From positions 186,001 through 250,000 of the forward strand of contig NZ_KB905371.1 in NCBI RefSeq assembly GCF_000378985.1: a stretch of DNA of 64,000 nucleotides, in the 5' to 3' direction. Source of the DNA: Ensifer sp. BR816 (GTDB lineage: Bacteria > Pseudomonadota > Alphaproteobacteria > Rhizobiales > Rhizobiaceae). The translations under genes and the position numbers were made by a program. Under the pieces are notes generated by a model. The model saw only the letters and a program-made list of their open reading frames with translations, made no database searches and had not been told where the DNA came from. This document shows positions 50,895-60,589 of this stretch, piece after piece (the first letter of the stretch is position 1; each line of letters starts with the position of its first letter).

Positions 50895-52199
50895 ATGAGC
50901 CGAACCGAGACATTAACTTGGATTCAGGATATAGTAGCGGAGACTGTTTTTGTTGACACGCACGAGCATTTGGTAGAGGAGTCGCGTCGATTTTCTTCGC
51001 GCAGCGACCGGCTTCTTCCCTGCGACGATTGGGCATTACTATTCAGAGACTACCTGCAGCAGGATCTCGACTGCGCGGGGATGGGCGCCGAGGACAAGAG
51101 GCAATTTTATGATCCTGAGGTCTCCCCGCTTGATAAGTTTAAGATAGTTTCGCCCTATTGGGAGCGCGTTCAACATACTGGGTATGCGAAAACGTTCTCC
51201 ATCACGATCAGGGAACTTTACGGCGTAAAATCCTTCGCTATCGAAAACATTGAGCAGCTCGCCAGCCAATATCAAGATGTGAGGAAGCCTGGCCTCTACG
51301 AACGCGTTCTCAAGGAAGTTTGCCGGATCTCGGAATGCCACGTGAACTCTTTGGAGCGGATATTTATGGAGACCGCCCAACCATCGCTACTTAGGCAGGA
51401 CCTTAGCATTATGGAGCTGAGCCGTTGCAGCCTTACGGACATCAAAAACGTCGAATCAGAACTTGGCGTCCAGATCGGTTCATTCGATGACTGGCTGGCC
51501 GCGATCGATCTTTACTTCGAGAAGTTTGGAAACAAGGCGGTCGCGGTAAAGTACGTAGGAGCTTATTACAGAGCCTTGAACTTCGGTCACGTCGATCGAC
51601 ATGTCGCGGAGCAACAGTTTACTACACTCATTGCAGCGCGGCCATTCATAGGCTCAGAAGGCGCGCAGGCGCTCGAAGATTATCTTTTTCACTATTGCCT
51701 ACGAAAGGCCCAGGAATACGGGCTACCTGTGAAGCTCCACACAGGATACCTAGCCACCAACGATTCGATGCCTCTAGGTCGAGTGCGGGATAATGCGGTC
51801 GACGTCTGCCTATTGCTGCAAACCTATCCAAATATCCGATTTGTACTCATGCACATTGGTTATCCGTATCAGGACGAGTATCTTGCTCTTTGTAAGCAAT
51901 ACAGCAATGCCTATGTTGACCTGTGTTGGGCGTGGATCATCAATCCGGATGCATGCGTTCGTTTCCTCACCGAATTCCTGGTGTCGGTCCCTGCTCACAA
52001 GATTCTCACTTTCGGGGGCGATTTCATCGTTGCAGAGAACATCGTCGGCCATAGTGTGATCGCTCGCAGAGGTATCGCAGAGTCCATTTCGGCGTTAGTT
52101 GATCGCAGGTGGATCGACCGCGGTGCTGTGCCCGAGCTGGTTACCCGCCTCATGCAGTTAAACGCCAATGAACTGTTTCCTAAAGCAAGGGCGGCTTAA
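50895..52199 (+). CDS. Amidohydrolase-superfamily (TIM-barrel) metal-dependent hydrolase
   Basis: 434 residues. Metal ligands expected for the superfamily are visible: VFVDTHEHLVEE (HxH-type strand 1, near residue 22), GLPVKLHTGYLA (strand-5 His), RFVLMHIGYPYQDEY (strand-6 His) and ILTFGGDFIVAENI (strand-8 Asp). The middle (LYFEKFGNKAVAVKYVGAYY) provides the Lys strand. The pattern is nearest to PF04909-type hydrolases/decarboxylases and uronate isomerase-like proteins; substrate unknown. RBS AAAGGATGTATA. It lies alone between the second proX and IS110 debris, same strand as proX. Confidence 0.85.
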   Translation: MSRTETLTWIQDIVAETVFVDTHEHLVEESRRFSSRSDRLLPCDDWALLFRDYLQQDLDCAGMGAEDKRQFYDPEVSPLDKFKIVSPYWERVQHTGYAKTFSITIRELYGVKSFAIENIEQLASQYQDVRKPGLYERVLKEVCRISECHVNSLERIFMETAQPSLLRQDLSIMELSRCSLTDIKNVESELGVQIGSFDDWLAAIDLYFEKFGNKAVAVKYVGAYYRALNFGHVDRHVAEQQFTTLIAARPFIGSEGAQALEDYLFHYCLRKAQEYGLPVKLHTGYLATNDSMPLGRVRDNAVDVCLLLQTYPNIRFVLMHIGYPYQDEYLALCKQYSNAYVDLCWAWIINPDACVRFLTEFLVSVPAHKILTFGGDFIVAENIVGHSVIARRGIAESISALVDRRWIDRGAVPELVTRLMQLNANELFPKARAA

Positions 52200-52203
52200 C
52201 GTT

Positions 52204-52640
52204 TTTGCCACCACGCAGCGCTTCGCAGCGGTGGGTGAAGCCTCGGCCTGACGCCACTTCAGCGATCGACTGGCGGAAAACAGAAACTTGGCGCGACATC
52301 GAAATGGGCGAGCGAACATTGCGACGCCTACTTATTCTCGAAGGCAGCTCCGTGGTCCGGCAAGCCGCTCATCGTGGTCTGCCAGAGGGATCGTGGCTCG
52401 GGGGCATGCTCGTCCGTAAGCCACGTATGCTTGTGATCGTCTCCCTTGCGCTGCCGGCAAGAAGCCGCCGGCAGTCGTGGCCGCGATCGCCGGCGAGATG
52501 GCCGCATTCTTGTGGGTCATTGGCCGGGAGGTCACACAGCACCGTCACAGGGGTTTCGATCCGATCCGCTGCACATCGCCAGGGGGTAGGGCACGGTGGG
52601 GAGAGCCCATGCGCCCGACGCCCGTCCTCTAGACCAAGGA
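52204..52640 (+). pseudogene. IS110-family (IS902-like) transposase C-terminal remnant
   Basis: GLTPLQRSTGGKQKLGATSK, then one frame over MGERTLRRLLILEGSSVVRQ and GLPEGSWLGGMLVRKPRM, then KPPAVVAAIAGEMAAFLWVI with GREV, are consecutive parts of an IS110 transposase C-terminus. At least two frameshifts. It starts directly after the amidohydrolase stop, so an IS110 copy once sat there. Confidence 0.8.
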
Positions 52641-52923
52641 CAAGCCCCGAGACGAAGACAGGGAAGGCGATATGCAACCCGCGGATGAGATTCTGATCGA
52701 CCGACGTCTGGAGCGGTGAGAAGATGCTCTCGATGGCATCGCAGCGCTGGTGAACGAACGATATCGCTCGTCGATACAATTTTTCAGATCCCTCAGGCAT
52801 TCATGCACGGAAAAGTAATGAACCATTCCATCTCGTTTCTCATTCCCTGCTCCCAATGATCTCTTCACGAGTTATTGATTGGCGGGGTCCGGCGGCCACG
52901 TGGGAGGCTGCCGGACAGAGGTT

Positions 52924-53906
52924 TTACAGAGACGCCTTGATCTTTTCGGCTGCTCCCGGCGAGACCCATTTGGTCCAGATGTCCTGATTATCTTTGAGGA
53001 AATGGAATGCGCCTTCCTCGCCAGTCGCCTGGTTGTCCGTCATCCATGCCATCAACTTGCTGGTCTCGTCGTTGTCGATTGTCCGGGTCTCCAGGTAGAG
53101 CATGACATCGGCGGAAGCACGATCGGCGAAGCGCTTCGCCACCAGAACCTTCACGGCATCGCTACCCCAATAATTGGGCTTCGGATCGATGCAGGCTTCC
53201 ACGGTGGTGCAACGCTGCCATTCGGCGACATTGCAGGTAACGCCCGAGTCAAGCCGTACCATTGGGTACTTGCCGAGCACCGCCGTCGGAGACGAGTAGA
53301 GACGAGCCATCCCTCCTTGCGCTCGTAAGCCTTTGCAAGCGCACCGTCGAGGCCGGCGGCGGAGCCCGAGTCGACGAGCCTAAACCCCCCGCCTTCTGGG
53401 TTCCGAAGCCCTTGAAAATCTGGGAGGTCACGACGGCTCCGGCACAGCGGTCCGTTGAAGATGGCGCCCTTGCTGGGGTCTTCTGGATCTGGGAAGAGTT
53501 CGGGGTGCTTGAGCGATGGTCCTGATGCCCGGTTGCGCGTATCGGAATCCACCAGCCGTTCAGACCTCCCTTGATGAAGGTGTTCGCACCTACCACGATG
53601 TTGCCAGCTTCGACGCCACGCTTCATCACCTCCGGCACTTGGTCGATCCAGGTCTCAGGAGCGATGTCCGGCTGGCCCTTTCTCGGCCATCGAGGTGATG
53701 GTCGGGACCGTGTCCCCGATTGTCGTCTCCGCAGCGCAGCCGAGACCCTTCTCAAGAATGAACTTGTCGATGCTCGCGAGGACCTCGGCGCTTTGCCAGT
53801 TCATGCTTGCGATTGTCACCGTGCCGCATTCCTGTGCGTTCGCGATTGGCGTGAAACCGATGTAGGACAACGTCATCAACGTTGATCCCACCAAGATTTT
53901 CTTCAT
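52924..53906 (-). pseudogene. Glycine betaine-type substrate-binding protein, multiply frameshifted
   Basis: Successive pieces in different minus-strand frames form one OpuAC-type binding protein: MKKILVGSTLMTLSYIGFTP (signal), CGTVTIASMNWQSAEVLASI, then PDIAPETWIDQVPEVMKRGV and GLNGWWIPI, then HPELFPDPEDPSKGAIFNGP, then LYSSPTAVLGKYPMVRLDSG and NVAEWQRCTTVEACIDPKPN to the end. At least three frameshifts occur between 53700 and 53270. Length matches an intact protein, so the decay is recent and by small indels only. It would be the third betaine-type binding protein of the island. Sequencing error cannot be excluded. Confidence 0.85.
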
Positions 53907-53970
53907 TTTTGCGCTCCAAAAATAAACTGGCTGCTAGTCCGGACTGCGAACCGTCGAGCGACACTGGACC

Positions 53971-55308
53971 CTATTCGCGGCCCGCCCGCCATTCTCTGTA
54001 TGCAAGGTTCAACCGCGCCCCTACGCCAGTGAGCGGACTTGGAGGCAACGTTTGGGGTTTATCGAATGCCTTGAAAATTTCACCAAGCTGGGAACGATGT
54101 CCGACGATGAGTTCCGCCGTTGCAATTCCCGCGGCAGTGGACTTTGTCCCCCCTATGCCGTTGCAAGCGCACGCGACGAAGATCCCCTTCTCCACTTGGC
54201 CGAACAAAGGCACAGTATTCCAAGTGAGCGCCATTGCACCCGCCCAACGGTACTGCATCTTCAAATCACGATGATCAGGAAAGCGGTCTGCGAACTTGCG
54301 GTCATGAAGGTTGCTCGCACTCTTGATCGAGCCCGCGCCAACCTCGATCTTCGGGTTATATGTGTAGCGCGAACGTATGAGAATTCGGTCGCCATCAGTC
54401 CCATTGATCCGCCTAACAGTCGTGCCCATCGGTGCGGCCGGAGTGGCCGCCCATTTCCGATGTCCGCGCAGTGCCGAAGGATCGAACGGCTCGGTCAGTG
54501 AGGCATATGTGAAGATATGGAGAAGTTCCCCGCTCCCGAAGCCAAAGCTTTCTGCGTGACCGTTTGTCGCCAAGATGACCTTGGCGGCTCTGACCTCGCC
54601 TTTCGGCGTCTTCACCGTGCATCCGCCCGACGATGTTTCGATAGACATGGCAGGCGTTCGCTCGAACAACCTAATGGGCTCTTGAAAATGATCGGCAATC
54701 GCCCTCACAAGCGCTGCTGGTTGAACTATGGCGGCACCAGGTGTGAAAAGCCCCGACTTGAAAGAGCGCGTCCCCGTGACATCCCCAATCTCCGCGGCAC
54801 TCAGAAGCTGGTGGGGTTCGCCCAACGCGTTGAGCTTACCAGAGTACGCCGTGAGATGTTCCGCGCCCGCATCAGTCATGGCCACGCTATATTTGCCGCT
54901 GGGATCAAAGACTTCCTTGTCCCAGCCATTCTCTGCCGCCAGCCGGGCATAATGTTGGATAGCTGTCCGGGCGACGGCTATTTCGTTGCGGCTTTTTGCA
55001 GCAGTGTCCACACCAAAGTTGCCTGACGCAATGTCGTGGGGCAGATCGATGAGAAAACCGGAATTCCGGCCACTGGCCCCGTTCCCGACGACATCGGCAT
55101 CAATGACAGCAACGGAAAGTTTTGGATCAAGCTGAGCCAACCTCGTTGCGGCTGCTAAGCCGGCAAAGCCAGCGCCAATGATGATGACATCGACGCTGAT
55201 TGCTTGATCCAACTGGGGCGTTGGCGTTCTCGACGGGAGCAACGCTGCCCAGCCCGGTAGCGGTCCATGCGCGGGTAGTCTACGGGCGCGAAATGTCTTC
55301 GTGTTCAT
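53971..55308 (-). CDS. FAD-dependent amine/amino-acid oxidoreductase (DAO family)
   Basis: 445 residues with the FAD-binding motif VDVIIIGAGFAGLAAATRLA (near residue 40), NGASGRNSGFLIDLPHD, ILATNGHAESFG and the C-terminal FVACACNGIGGTKSTAAGI. It resembles the PuuB/DadA-like branch that oxidises primary or secondary amines to imines. The ATG overlaps the stop of the DapA-like gene by 4 bp, so the three genes ALDH, dapA-like and this oxidase are one coupled operon. Proposed role: oxidation of cis-4-hydroxy-D-proline, D-proline or an N-methylated form arising from betaine demethylation (inference from the gene set). A polyamine-type substrate is the main alternative. Confidence 0.88.
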   Translation of the reverse strand: MNTKTFRARRLPAHGPLPGWAALLPSRTPTPQLDQAISVDVIIIGAGFAGLAAATRLAQLDPKLSVAVIDADVVGNGASGRNSGFLIDLPHDIASGNFGVDTAAKSRNEIAVARTAIQHYARLAAENGWDKEVFDPSGKYSVAMTDAGAEHLTAYSGKLNALGEPHQLLSAAEIGDVTGTRSFKSGLFTPGAAIVQPAALVRAIADHFQEPIRLFERTPAMSIETSSGGCTVKTPKGEVRAAKVILATNGHAESFGFGSGELLHIFTYASLTEPFDPSALRGHRKWAATPAAPMGTTVRRINGTDGDRILIRSRYTYNPKIEVGAGSIKSASNLHDRKFADRFPDHRDLKMQYRWAGAMALTWNTVPLFGQVEKGIFVACACNGIGGTKSTAAGIATAELIVGHRSQLGEIFKAFDKPQTLPPSPLTGVGARLNLAYREWRAGRE

Positions 55309-56195
55309 CGCGCGGCTTCTTGCTCGACCAGCCCGCCGAGCGCCTGCCGAAGCGCCGCGATCCGGTCTGACGAGAGGGAACGAAAGGGCTTTCTCACTTC
55401 GCCGCAGCTATAGCCGGTGAGGCTTGCAGCCGCATAGACACTCTGAACATAATCGCCCTCCCAAAGAAGGGACATAAGCGGCTCGAGTTGACGCCAGATC
55501 ACCTGCACATCATCCCATTTTTTCTCCTTTGCGGCCTTCGTAACTGCGACGCAAGTCCGCGGAGCAATGTTTGCACCGCCCCAGATCAACCCCGAGCAAC
55601 CCGCAAGCAGCGAGAAAGGAACCAGCGGATCGGCTCCGTTGATAACATCCAAGCCGGTTCCGATCAGACGCACCTGCGAGATCAAGTCTCCACTGCTGTC
55701 TTTCACCGCGCGGAATTCAGGTAGCTCGCAGAGTTTTCGAAGGAGGTCAGGGGTAATCCGGACACCGACCGCCTGAGGCACGTTGTAGCCGATGATCGGC
55801 AACCCGACCTTAGCGACTTGAGCGTAAAAGTCGAAGATGCTGTCGTCGTCAGATGGACCCTCGAAGAATGGGGGCAGCACCATAACACCATCCGCACCTG
55901 CATCTTTGGCGAATTGTGTTCTTTCGACGGCATCAGCGGTAAGCAGCGCCGAAGCCTGGGCGATCACTTTGGCCCGTCCCGCAACGATGCGCGCGCCGCG
56001 CTCAATTACGGATTTCGACTCTTCCGGGGTGAGATAGACGTGCATACCTGTGCCGGAACTGAACACGAAACCGTCGACGCCGGCGGCCAGATATCGCTCG
56101 ATGAGTTCCTCGAGGCGAGCGAAATCGACTCGTCCGTTCGAGTCAAATGGAGTGGTTACGGCCAGATTGAGTCCGGGAAAAGCAAAGGATGACAT
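55305..56195 (-). CDS. DapA-family lyase/deaminase (dihydrodipicolinate synthase-like)
   Basis: 296 residues, a TIM barrel with the Schiff-base lysine in FRAVKDSSGD (near residue 163) and the Tyr in LPIIGYNVPQ (near 137). LNLAVTTPFDSNGRVDFARL is the usual start. The substrate-carboxylate motif GTTGE of the family reads SSGTGMHVYLT here, so the bound acid differs from that of DapA. Family members include the pyrroline-hydroxycarboxylate deaminase of hydroxyproline breakdown and keto-deoxy-glucarate dehydratase. With an FAD oxidase and an aldehyde dehydrogenase on either side, the former is the better guess. One base separates it from the ALDH stop. Confidence 0.88.
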   Translation of the reverse strand: MSSFAFPGLNLAVTTPFDSNGRVDFARLEELIERYLAAGVDGFVFSSGTGMHVYLTPEESKSVIERGARIVAGRAKVIAQASALLTADAVERTQFAKDAGADGVMVLPPFFEGPSDDDSIFDFYAQVAKVGLPIIGYNVPQAVGVRITPDLLRKLCELPEFRAVKDSSGDLISQVRLIGTGLDVINGADPLVPFSLLAGCSGLIWGGANIAPRTCVAVTKAAKEKKWDDVQVIWRQLEPLMSLLWEGDYVQSVYAAASLTGYSCGEVRKPFRSLSSDRIAALRQALGGLVEQEAAR

Positions 56196-56196
56196 A

Positions 56197-57684
56197 TTAA
56201 AAACCTTCGTTGGAGCTGCTCAGGTCGACCCACAGAGTCTTCGTCTGGCAATATTGATCATGCGCATGGAAAGCCTTGTCCCGGCCGCCGAAGCCGGATT
56301 GCTTGTAGCCGCCAAAGGGAGTAGCGGCGTCGCCCTCGCCATAGCAGTTCACGGTAACGGTTCCCGCTTTGATCGCCCGAGCAGCGCGAAGTGCTCGCGT
56401 GCCATCGCCGACGAAAACGGAGGCCGCCAAGCCGTATTCCGTCTGATTTGCCAGCGAGACCGCCTCTGCAAGGGAATTCACCGCAATGATTGCGAGAATT
56501 GGTCCAAAGATCTCTTCCCGAACGTGCTTACCCTCGTGCTGCTTAAACTCGATGATAGTGGGCTCGACCGTGGTGCCGCCGATGATCTTTCCGCCGACGA
56601 CCACCCTGCCATCGCCTTCCAAATAGGCGCTTACTTTTTCAAAGTGGGTCGTCGAAATGAGCGGTCCGATACGGGTGTCAGGGTCGAGCGGGTCGCCCAC
56701 AGTCCAAGTTTTCGCGACTTCTGCAAGTTTTTCGAGGAGCCTATCTTTGACGTCCTTGTGAACGAATAGGCGCGAAATGGCGGAGCAATTCTGACCCACG
56801 TTCCAGAACGCGCCGTTGCATATATGGGACGCCACAGCATCAAGGTCGCGAACGTCGTCCATGACGATGCACGGGTTTTTACCTCCCATCTCCAGCACCA
56901 CTTCTTTCAAGTTGCTCTCGGATGAGTACTTAAGGAAGCGTCGGCCGGTCTCGCTGGAGCCCGTAAAGGAAATTGCGTCGATGTCCGGATGGCGACCGAT
57001 CGGTTCGCCGACATCTGGACCATCGCCTGTCACGACGTTGAAAACGCCAGGCGGCAGACCAGCATCGAGTGCAAGTTCTGCTACCCGCAGCGTGGTAAGC
57101 GACGTCTCTTCCGCGGGCTTCACGACCACTGTGCAACCTGCGGCCAAAGCAGGACCGATCTTCCAGGCAAGCATCAGCAGCGGGAAGTTCCACGGAAGTA
57201 CAATGCCGACGACACCGATCGGCTCGCGGACGATAAGTCCGAGCGAAGAGTCGTTCGCAGGCGAGACCTGATCATATATTTTGTCGATCGCTTCGGCATG
57301 CCATCGAAGACTGTTGACGGTCTCAGGCACGTCGATATTGATGCAGTCGGTGATAGTCTTGCCGCTATCGAGGCTTTCCATAAGCGCAAGTTCGAGGGCG
57401 TTTTTCTCGATAACCGACGCGAGTTTCAGAAGCACTTGCTTGCGGCTTGCCGGAGTCTGCTTTGACCAACGACCGTCCTCAAACGCCTGCCGCGCGACGG
57501 CAACGGCGTTGTCGACGTCTGTCGCCGATCCCGCCGGAAGCTCAGCCAGAACCTTACCGGTGGCCGGATTGACAGTCGCATAGGTCTTACCCGACGCGGC
57601 CGCCATCAGCGCTCCGCCCACGATCATCTTGGTCGGCAATCTTAGCGATTGCGCCTGCGTCTTGTAGTCGGCCGTGCCGTGCAT
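56197..57684 (-). CDS. Aldehyde dehydrogenase (NAD(P)+)
   Basis: About 495 residues. Motifs: VLPWNFPLLMLAWKIGPALA (cofactor region), VVKPAEETSL, FTGSSETGRRF, VVLEMGGKNPCIV (catalytic Glu, near residue 265), NVGQNCSAISRLFVHK (catalytic Cys, near residue 300) and EIFGPILAII. It resembles gamma-glutamyl-aminobutyraldehyde and semialdehyde dehydrogenases. The start MHGTADYK at 57684 follows GGGAGAAGAGG; MTQGRRG at 57705 would put the RBS inside the gene. First gene of the ALDH-dapA-oxidase operon; 2-oxoglutarate semialdehyde is a possible substrate. Confidence 0.92.
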   Translation of the reverse strand: MHGTADYKTQAQSLRLPTKMIVGGALMAAASGKTYATVNPATGKVLAELPAGSATDVDNAVAVARQAFEDGRWSKQTPASRKQVLLKLASVIEKNALELALMESLDSGKTITDCINIDVPETVNSLRWHAEAIDKIYDQVSPANDSSLGLIVREPIGVVGIVLPWNFPLLMLAWKIGPALAAGCTVVVKPAEETSLTTLRVAELALDAGLPPGVFNVVTGDGPDVGEPIGRHPDIDAISFTGSSETGRRFLKYSSESNLKEVVLEMGGKNPCIVMDDVRDLDAVASHICNGAFWNVGQNCSAISRLFVHKDVKDRLLEKLAEVAKTWTVGDPLDPDTRIGPLISTTHFEKVSAYLEGDGRVVVGGKIIGGTTVEPTIIEFKQHEGKHVREEIFGPILAIIAVNSLAEAVSLANQTEYGLAASVFVGDGTRALRAARAIKAGTVTVNCYGEGDAATPFGGYKQSGFGGRDKAFHAHDQYCQTKTLWVDLSSSNEGF

Positions 57685-57705
57685 TCCTCTTCTCCCTTGT
57701 GTCAC

Positions 57706-58257
57706 TGCGATACCGCAATCGGTTGTCCCACGCGGTCGTCGTCCATTGCTTCGATGGCGTCGGTCAGGTCATGCTGAAGTGCCGCGGTTCCTTAGCTTTT
57801 CGGGTGGGCTGTCTAAATCAGTGTCCGCTCTTGGGCGAACTGGCGCAGGTCGCTCCAGTTATGCGGAGAAGGAACTCATCCGGGCTTAGTGAAACAGAGG
57901 CAATAACCTTCATTGAGCCTCGTAGCTCATGCTTTTGCAATGCAGGAACTCTAAGGCAGCGGGTGATCGAATTTCAAATGAGAATTAATAGTGGGTCGGA
58001 TAACAAAGGGTCATGACCGCAAGGATCAGCCCGGTTCGGAATGGCATATCCGTGTCACTGCCGACGCCTTTAAATGCTGTCACAAATCCAGCCCGGGAAT
58101 GCGCGCGCAATGACGTCGACCGGACAGCCTCGGGCAGCGGAGTTCGTAAACGAGCTTTGACACAACTGAGACGGACCTGCACTTCTTTATGGATCAAAAC
58201 GAAGGTCCGGTTCTTGACCGTTCCGAATTGCCTGTCGGCAGTTAAAACGCAGGCATT
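57706..58257. other. Intergenic stretch between ALDH and mttB copy 2
   Basis: About 550 bp. The 57706-57900 part should carry the promoter of the minus-strand ALDH operon. ORFs here have random composition. No hairpin of note near the mttB stop at 58258. Nothing else seen. Confidence 0.5.
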
Positions 58258-59946
58258 TCATTTGGGTTTCGGCCCCTCAAGTTCGTAATGGGGACGCCAG
58301 ACCTCCTTCTGGATCATGTCGGCCACCTGCGCCGCGCCGCCTTGTTCCCTGGGCCGCTCGGTGGATTTCCAAGTAAAAACGTCCGGCATCGAATCCTTGC
58401 GCTTGGCGATGTACTCCTTGAGCGCTTCGTCGATCGCCGGATCGAGGTAAGGCGCCTCGTAATGATCGAGCCAGGAACGGGCGAGCGCATTGGCGCGCTC
58501 TTCGATCCGCTTCTGGCCTTCGATTTCCCACTGCTCGAAGGAGTTGTTGTCCGCGAGCGGCGAACGGTAGAAGGCCGTCTGGAAGTTCGCCTGCGTGTGG
58601 GCGCAGCCGAGATAATGGCTGCCAGGGCCAACCTCGCGGATCGCATCGAGTGCCTGGGCGTTCTCCGAAAGATCGACGCCTTCCGCCATCTTCTGCATCA
58701 TGCCGAGCTGGTCCTGGTCGATCATGAACTTCTCGTAGGACGACACGAGACCGCCTTCGAGCCAGCCGGCTGCGTGCAGCACGAAGTTGGTGCCGGCGAG
58801 CAGCGTCATGTTGAGCGTGTTCGCAGACTCGTGCGCCGCCTGAGCGTCCGGAACCTTGGAGCCGCAGAGCGAGCCGCCGGTACGGAACGGCAGACCGAGA
58901 CGGCGGGCGAGCTGCGCCGCGCCGTAGGAGACGAGCGACGGCTCCGGCGTCCCGAAGGTCGGCGCACCCGACTGCATCGAGATCGAGGCGGCGAAGGTGC
59001 CGAACAGCACCGGCGCGCCCTTGCGAATGAGCTGGGTGAACGAGGCACCCGCGAGCACTTCGGCCAGAATCTGCGTGAGTGTGCCGGCGACGGTCACCGG
59101 GCTCATCGCACCGGAGAGGATGAACGGCGAAAGCACGCAAGCCTGGTTGTGGCGCGCATAGACCTTGAGCGCGCCCACCATGGTCTCGTCGAAGACCATC
59201 GGCGAGTTGGCGTTGATGAGGTTCAACGTCACCGTGTTCTTCTCGACGAAGTCGTCGCCGAAAACGATCTTCGCCATGGCGATCGTGTCTTCGGCGCGCT
59301 CGGGTGCGGTGACCGAGCCCATGAACGGTTTGTCGGAATATTTGATATGGCTGTAGACCATATCAAGGTGGCGCTTGTTGACCGGAATATCGACCGGCTC
59401 GCAGACCGTGCCGCCGGACGAATGCATCGACGGCGCCAAATAGGCGAGCTTCACGAAATTGCGGAAGTCCTCGATCGTCGCGTAGCGGCGGTTGCCGTCG
59501 AGGTCGCGAACAAAGGGAGGTCCATAGACCGGCGCGAAGATCGTCGCCTTGCCGCCCACGTGAGCGCTGCGCTCGGGATTGCGCGCATGCCAGGTGAAGT
59601 TCGACGGCATGGTCTTCAGCAGTTCGCGGCAAAGTCCCTTAGGGAAATGAACGCGCTGGCCGCGCACGTCGGCGCCGGCGGCCTTCCACAGGTCGAGCGC
59701 TTCGGCGTCGTCGCGTAATTCGATCCCGATTTCTTCGAGAACCATATCGGCATTCCGCTCGATGAGCTGCAGGCCTTCCTCGTCGAGCACCTCGTACTCG
59801 CGAATCTTACGCTGGATATAGGGAAGGGACGGTCCGGGACCGCCGCCGGTGCGGGATGCCCGGCGCGCCGCCGCCCCACGTCCCTCGCCACGCGCGCGGC
59901 GTCCGCCGCCTTCACCCGCGCCGCCATGATCTGTCATGTCGCTCAT
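58258..59946 (-). CDS. Trimethylamine methyltransferase (MttB) superfamily protein, non-pyrrolysine, copy 2
   Basis: 562 residues from MSDMTDHGGAGEGGG. A Gly/Arg-rich tail (GGRRARGEGRGAAARRASRT) precedes the methyltransferase barrel, an odd basic extension absent from copy 1. Shared family regions: [80 protein letters not shown]. No in-frame amber codon. GC content and codon use are higher than in copy 1, like the MTHFR genes it faces, so the two copies have different histories. RBS GGGAGAGGAAAAGCAA precedes the chosen ATG; the ORF opens 33 codons earlier. Function: methyl transfer from a quaternary amine to a corrinoid protein. Confidence 0.92.
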   Translation of the reverse strand: MSDMTDHGGAGEGGGRRARGEGRGAAARRASRTGGGPGPSLPYIQRKIREYEVLDEEGLQLIERNADMVLEEIGIELRDDAEALDLWKAAGADVRGQRVHFPKGLCRELLKTMPSNFTWHARNPERSAHVGGKATIFAPVYGPPFVRDLDGNRRYATIEDFRNFVKLAYLAPSMHSSGGTVCEPVDIPVNKRHLDMVYSHIKYSDKPFMGSVTAPERAEDTIAMAKIVFGDDFVEKNTVTLNLINANSPMVFDETMVGALKVYARHNQACVLSPFILSGAMSPVTVAGTLTQILAEVLAGASFTQLIRKGAPVLFGTFAASISMQSGAPTFGTPEPSLVSYGAAQLARRLGLPFRTGGSLCGSKVPDAQAAHESANTLNMTLLAGTNFVLHAAGWLEGGLVSSYEKFMIDQDQLGMMQKMAEGVDLSENAQALDAIREVGPGSHYLGCAHTQANFQTAFYRSPLADNNSFEQWEIEGQKRIEERANALARSWLDHYEAPYLDPAIDEALKEYIAKRKDSMPDVFTWKSTERPREQGGAAQVADMIQKEVWRPHYELEGPKPK

Positions 59947-60589
59947 TTGCTTTTCCTCTCCCGCAACGCCTAGTGACCACGCAAACGCCGCAACACTTAA
60001 ATGGCGCTTAATCGTTTCCATGACCAAATCGATTGGTCGCATCACCCACCTGGGATCAACTTGGTCTTATCAAGGGCCTGACCTTTAGGTCTTAAATGCA
60101 CCAATGGTAATCGAAGCGGACGATACCAAACGTCGAGCCCTAGGTCAGGGCGTACGGCGTCCAGGCGCGCCTTGAGAAAAGCGCCCCGCCTCAATTTGCT
60201 CTTTGGGGCCGTCATGAGGGCTTATGTCCTAGTTCAAGAAGTGAGATTACGCAATCCTTGGAAAATTGCTGTCGCCCGTCATCGCCGCCATCATGGGCTG
60301 AGATGTGCCCCATGTCGGGGCATTCTCTTTTGTTCCTAATCCTGCGGTCGCCCATGCGTCTCACGCCCGCGTGATGTTGCTTAGGCCGCGGCTTTGCAAG
60401 TAATCGGCTTGATCGTCACGGTCACCCATCCCTGCCCTCCGGTCGGCGTCCGCGCAGAGTCTGACGCAAGGGGACAGCTCGCCCCGTAACAAGCAGGGTC
60501 GCCGTTTTTCGGTATCTCTGACGTCGTGCCGAGGTAAGCGAGGGGTCGGGGACATGCGCATTGTCGGCACTTGAGGAGAACAGGAATCC
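59947..60589. promoter_or_regulatory. Divergent region between mttB copy 2 and the MTHFR genes
   Basis: About 640 bp controlling two divergent units. It contains a hairpin with a T-rich tail (60306-60335) and GAGGAGAACAGG before the plus-strand start. I looked for a cobalamin-riboswitch B12 box and for SAM or SAH riboswitch motifs and did not find them. Confidence 0.5.
60306..60335 (+). terminator. Rho-independent-type hairpin in the divergent region
   Basis: TGCCCC-ATGTC-GGGGCA followed by TTCTCTTTTGTT. Its plus-strand orientation upstream of the MTHFR genes suggests a leader attenuator or the end of a lost gene. Confidence 0.55.

Noticed and set aside
58288..59718. 476-codon plus-strand frame opposite mttB copy 2
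   Set aside because: His/Arg-rich shadow of a high-GC gene with no domain; mttB on the other strand is clear.
59947..60589. Cobalamin or SAM riboswitch upstream of mttB/MTHFR
   Set aside because: No B12 box (GCCACTG or its complement) and no SAM-II or SAH core was found. Only a simple hairpin is supported.
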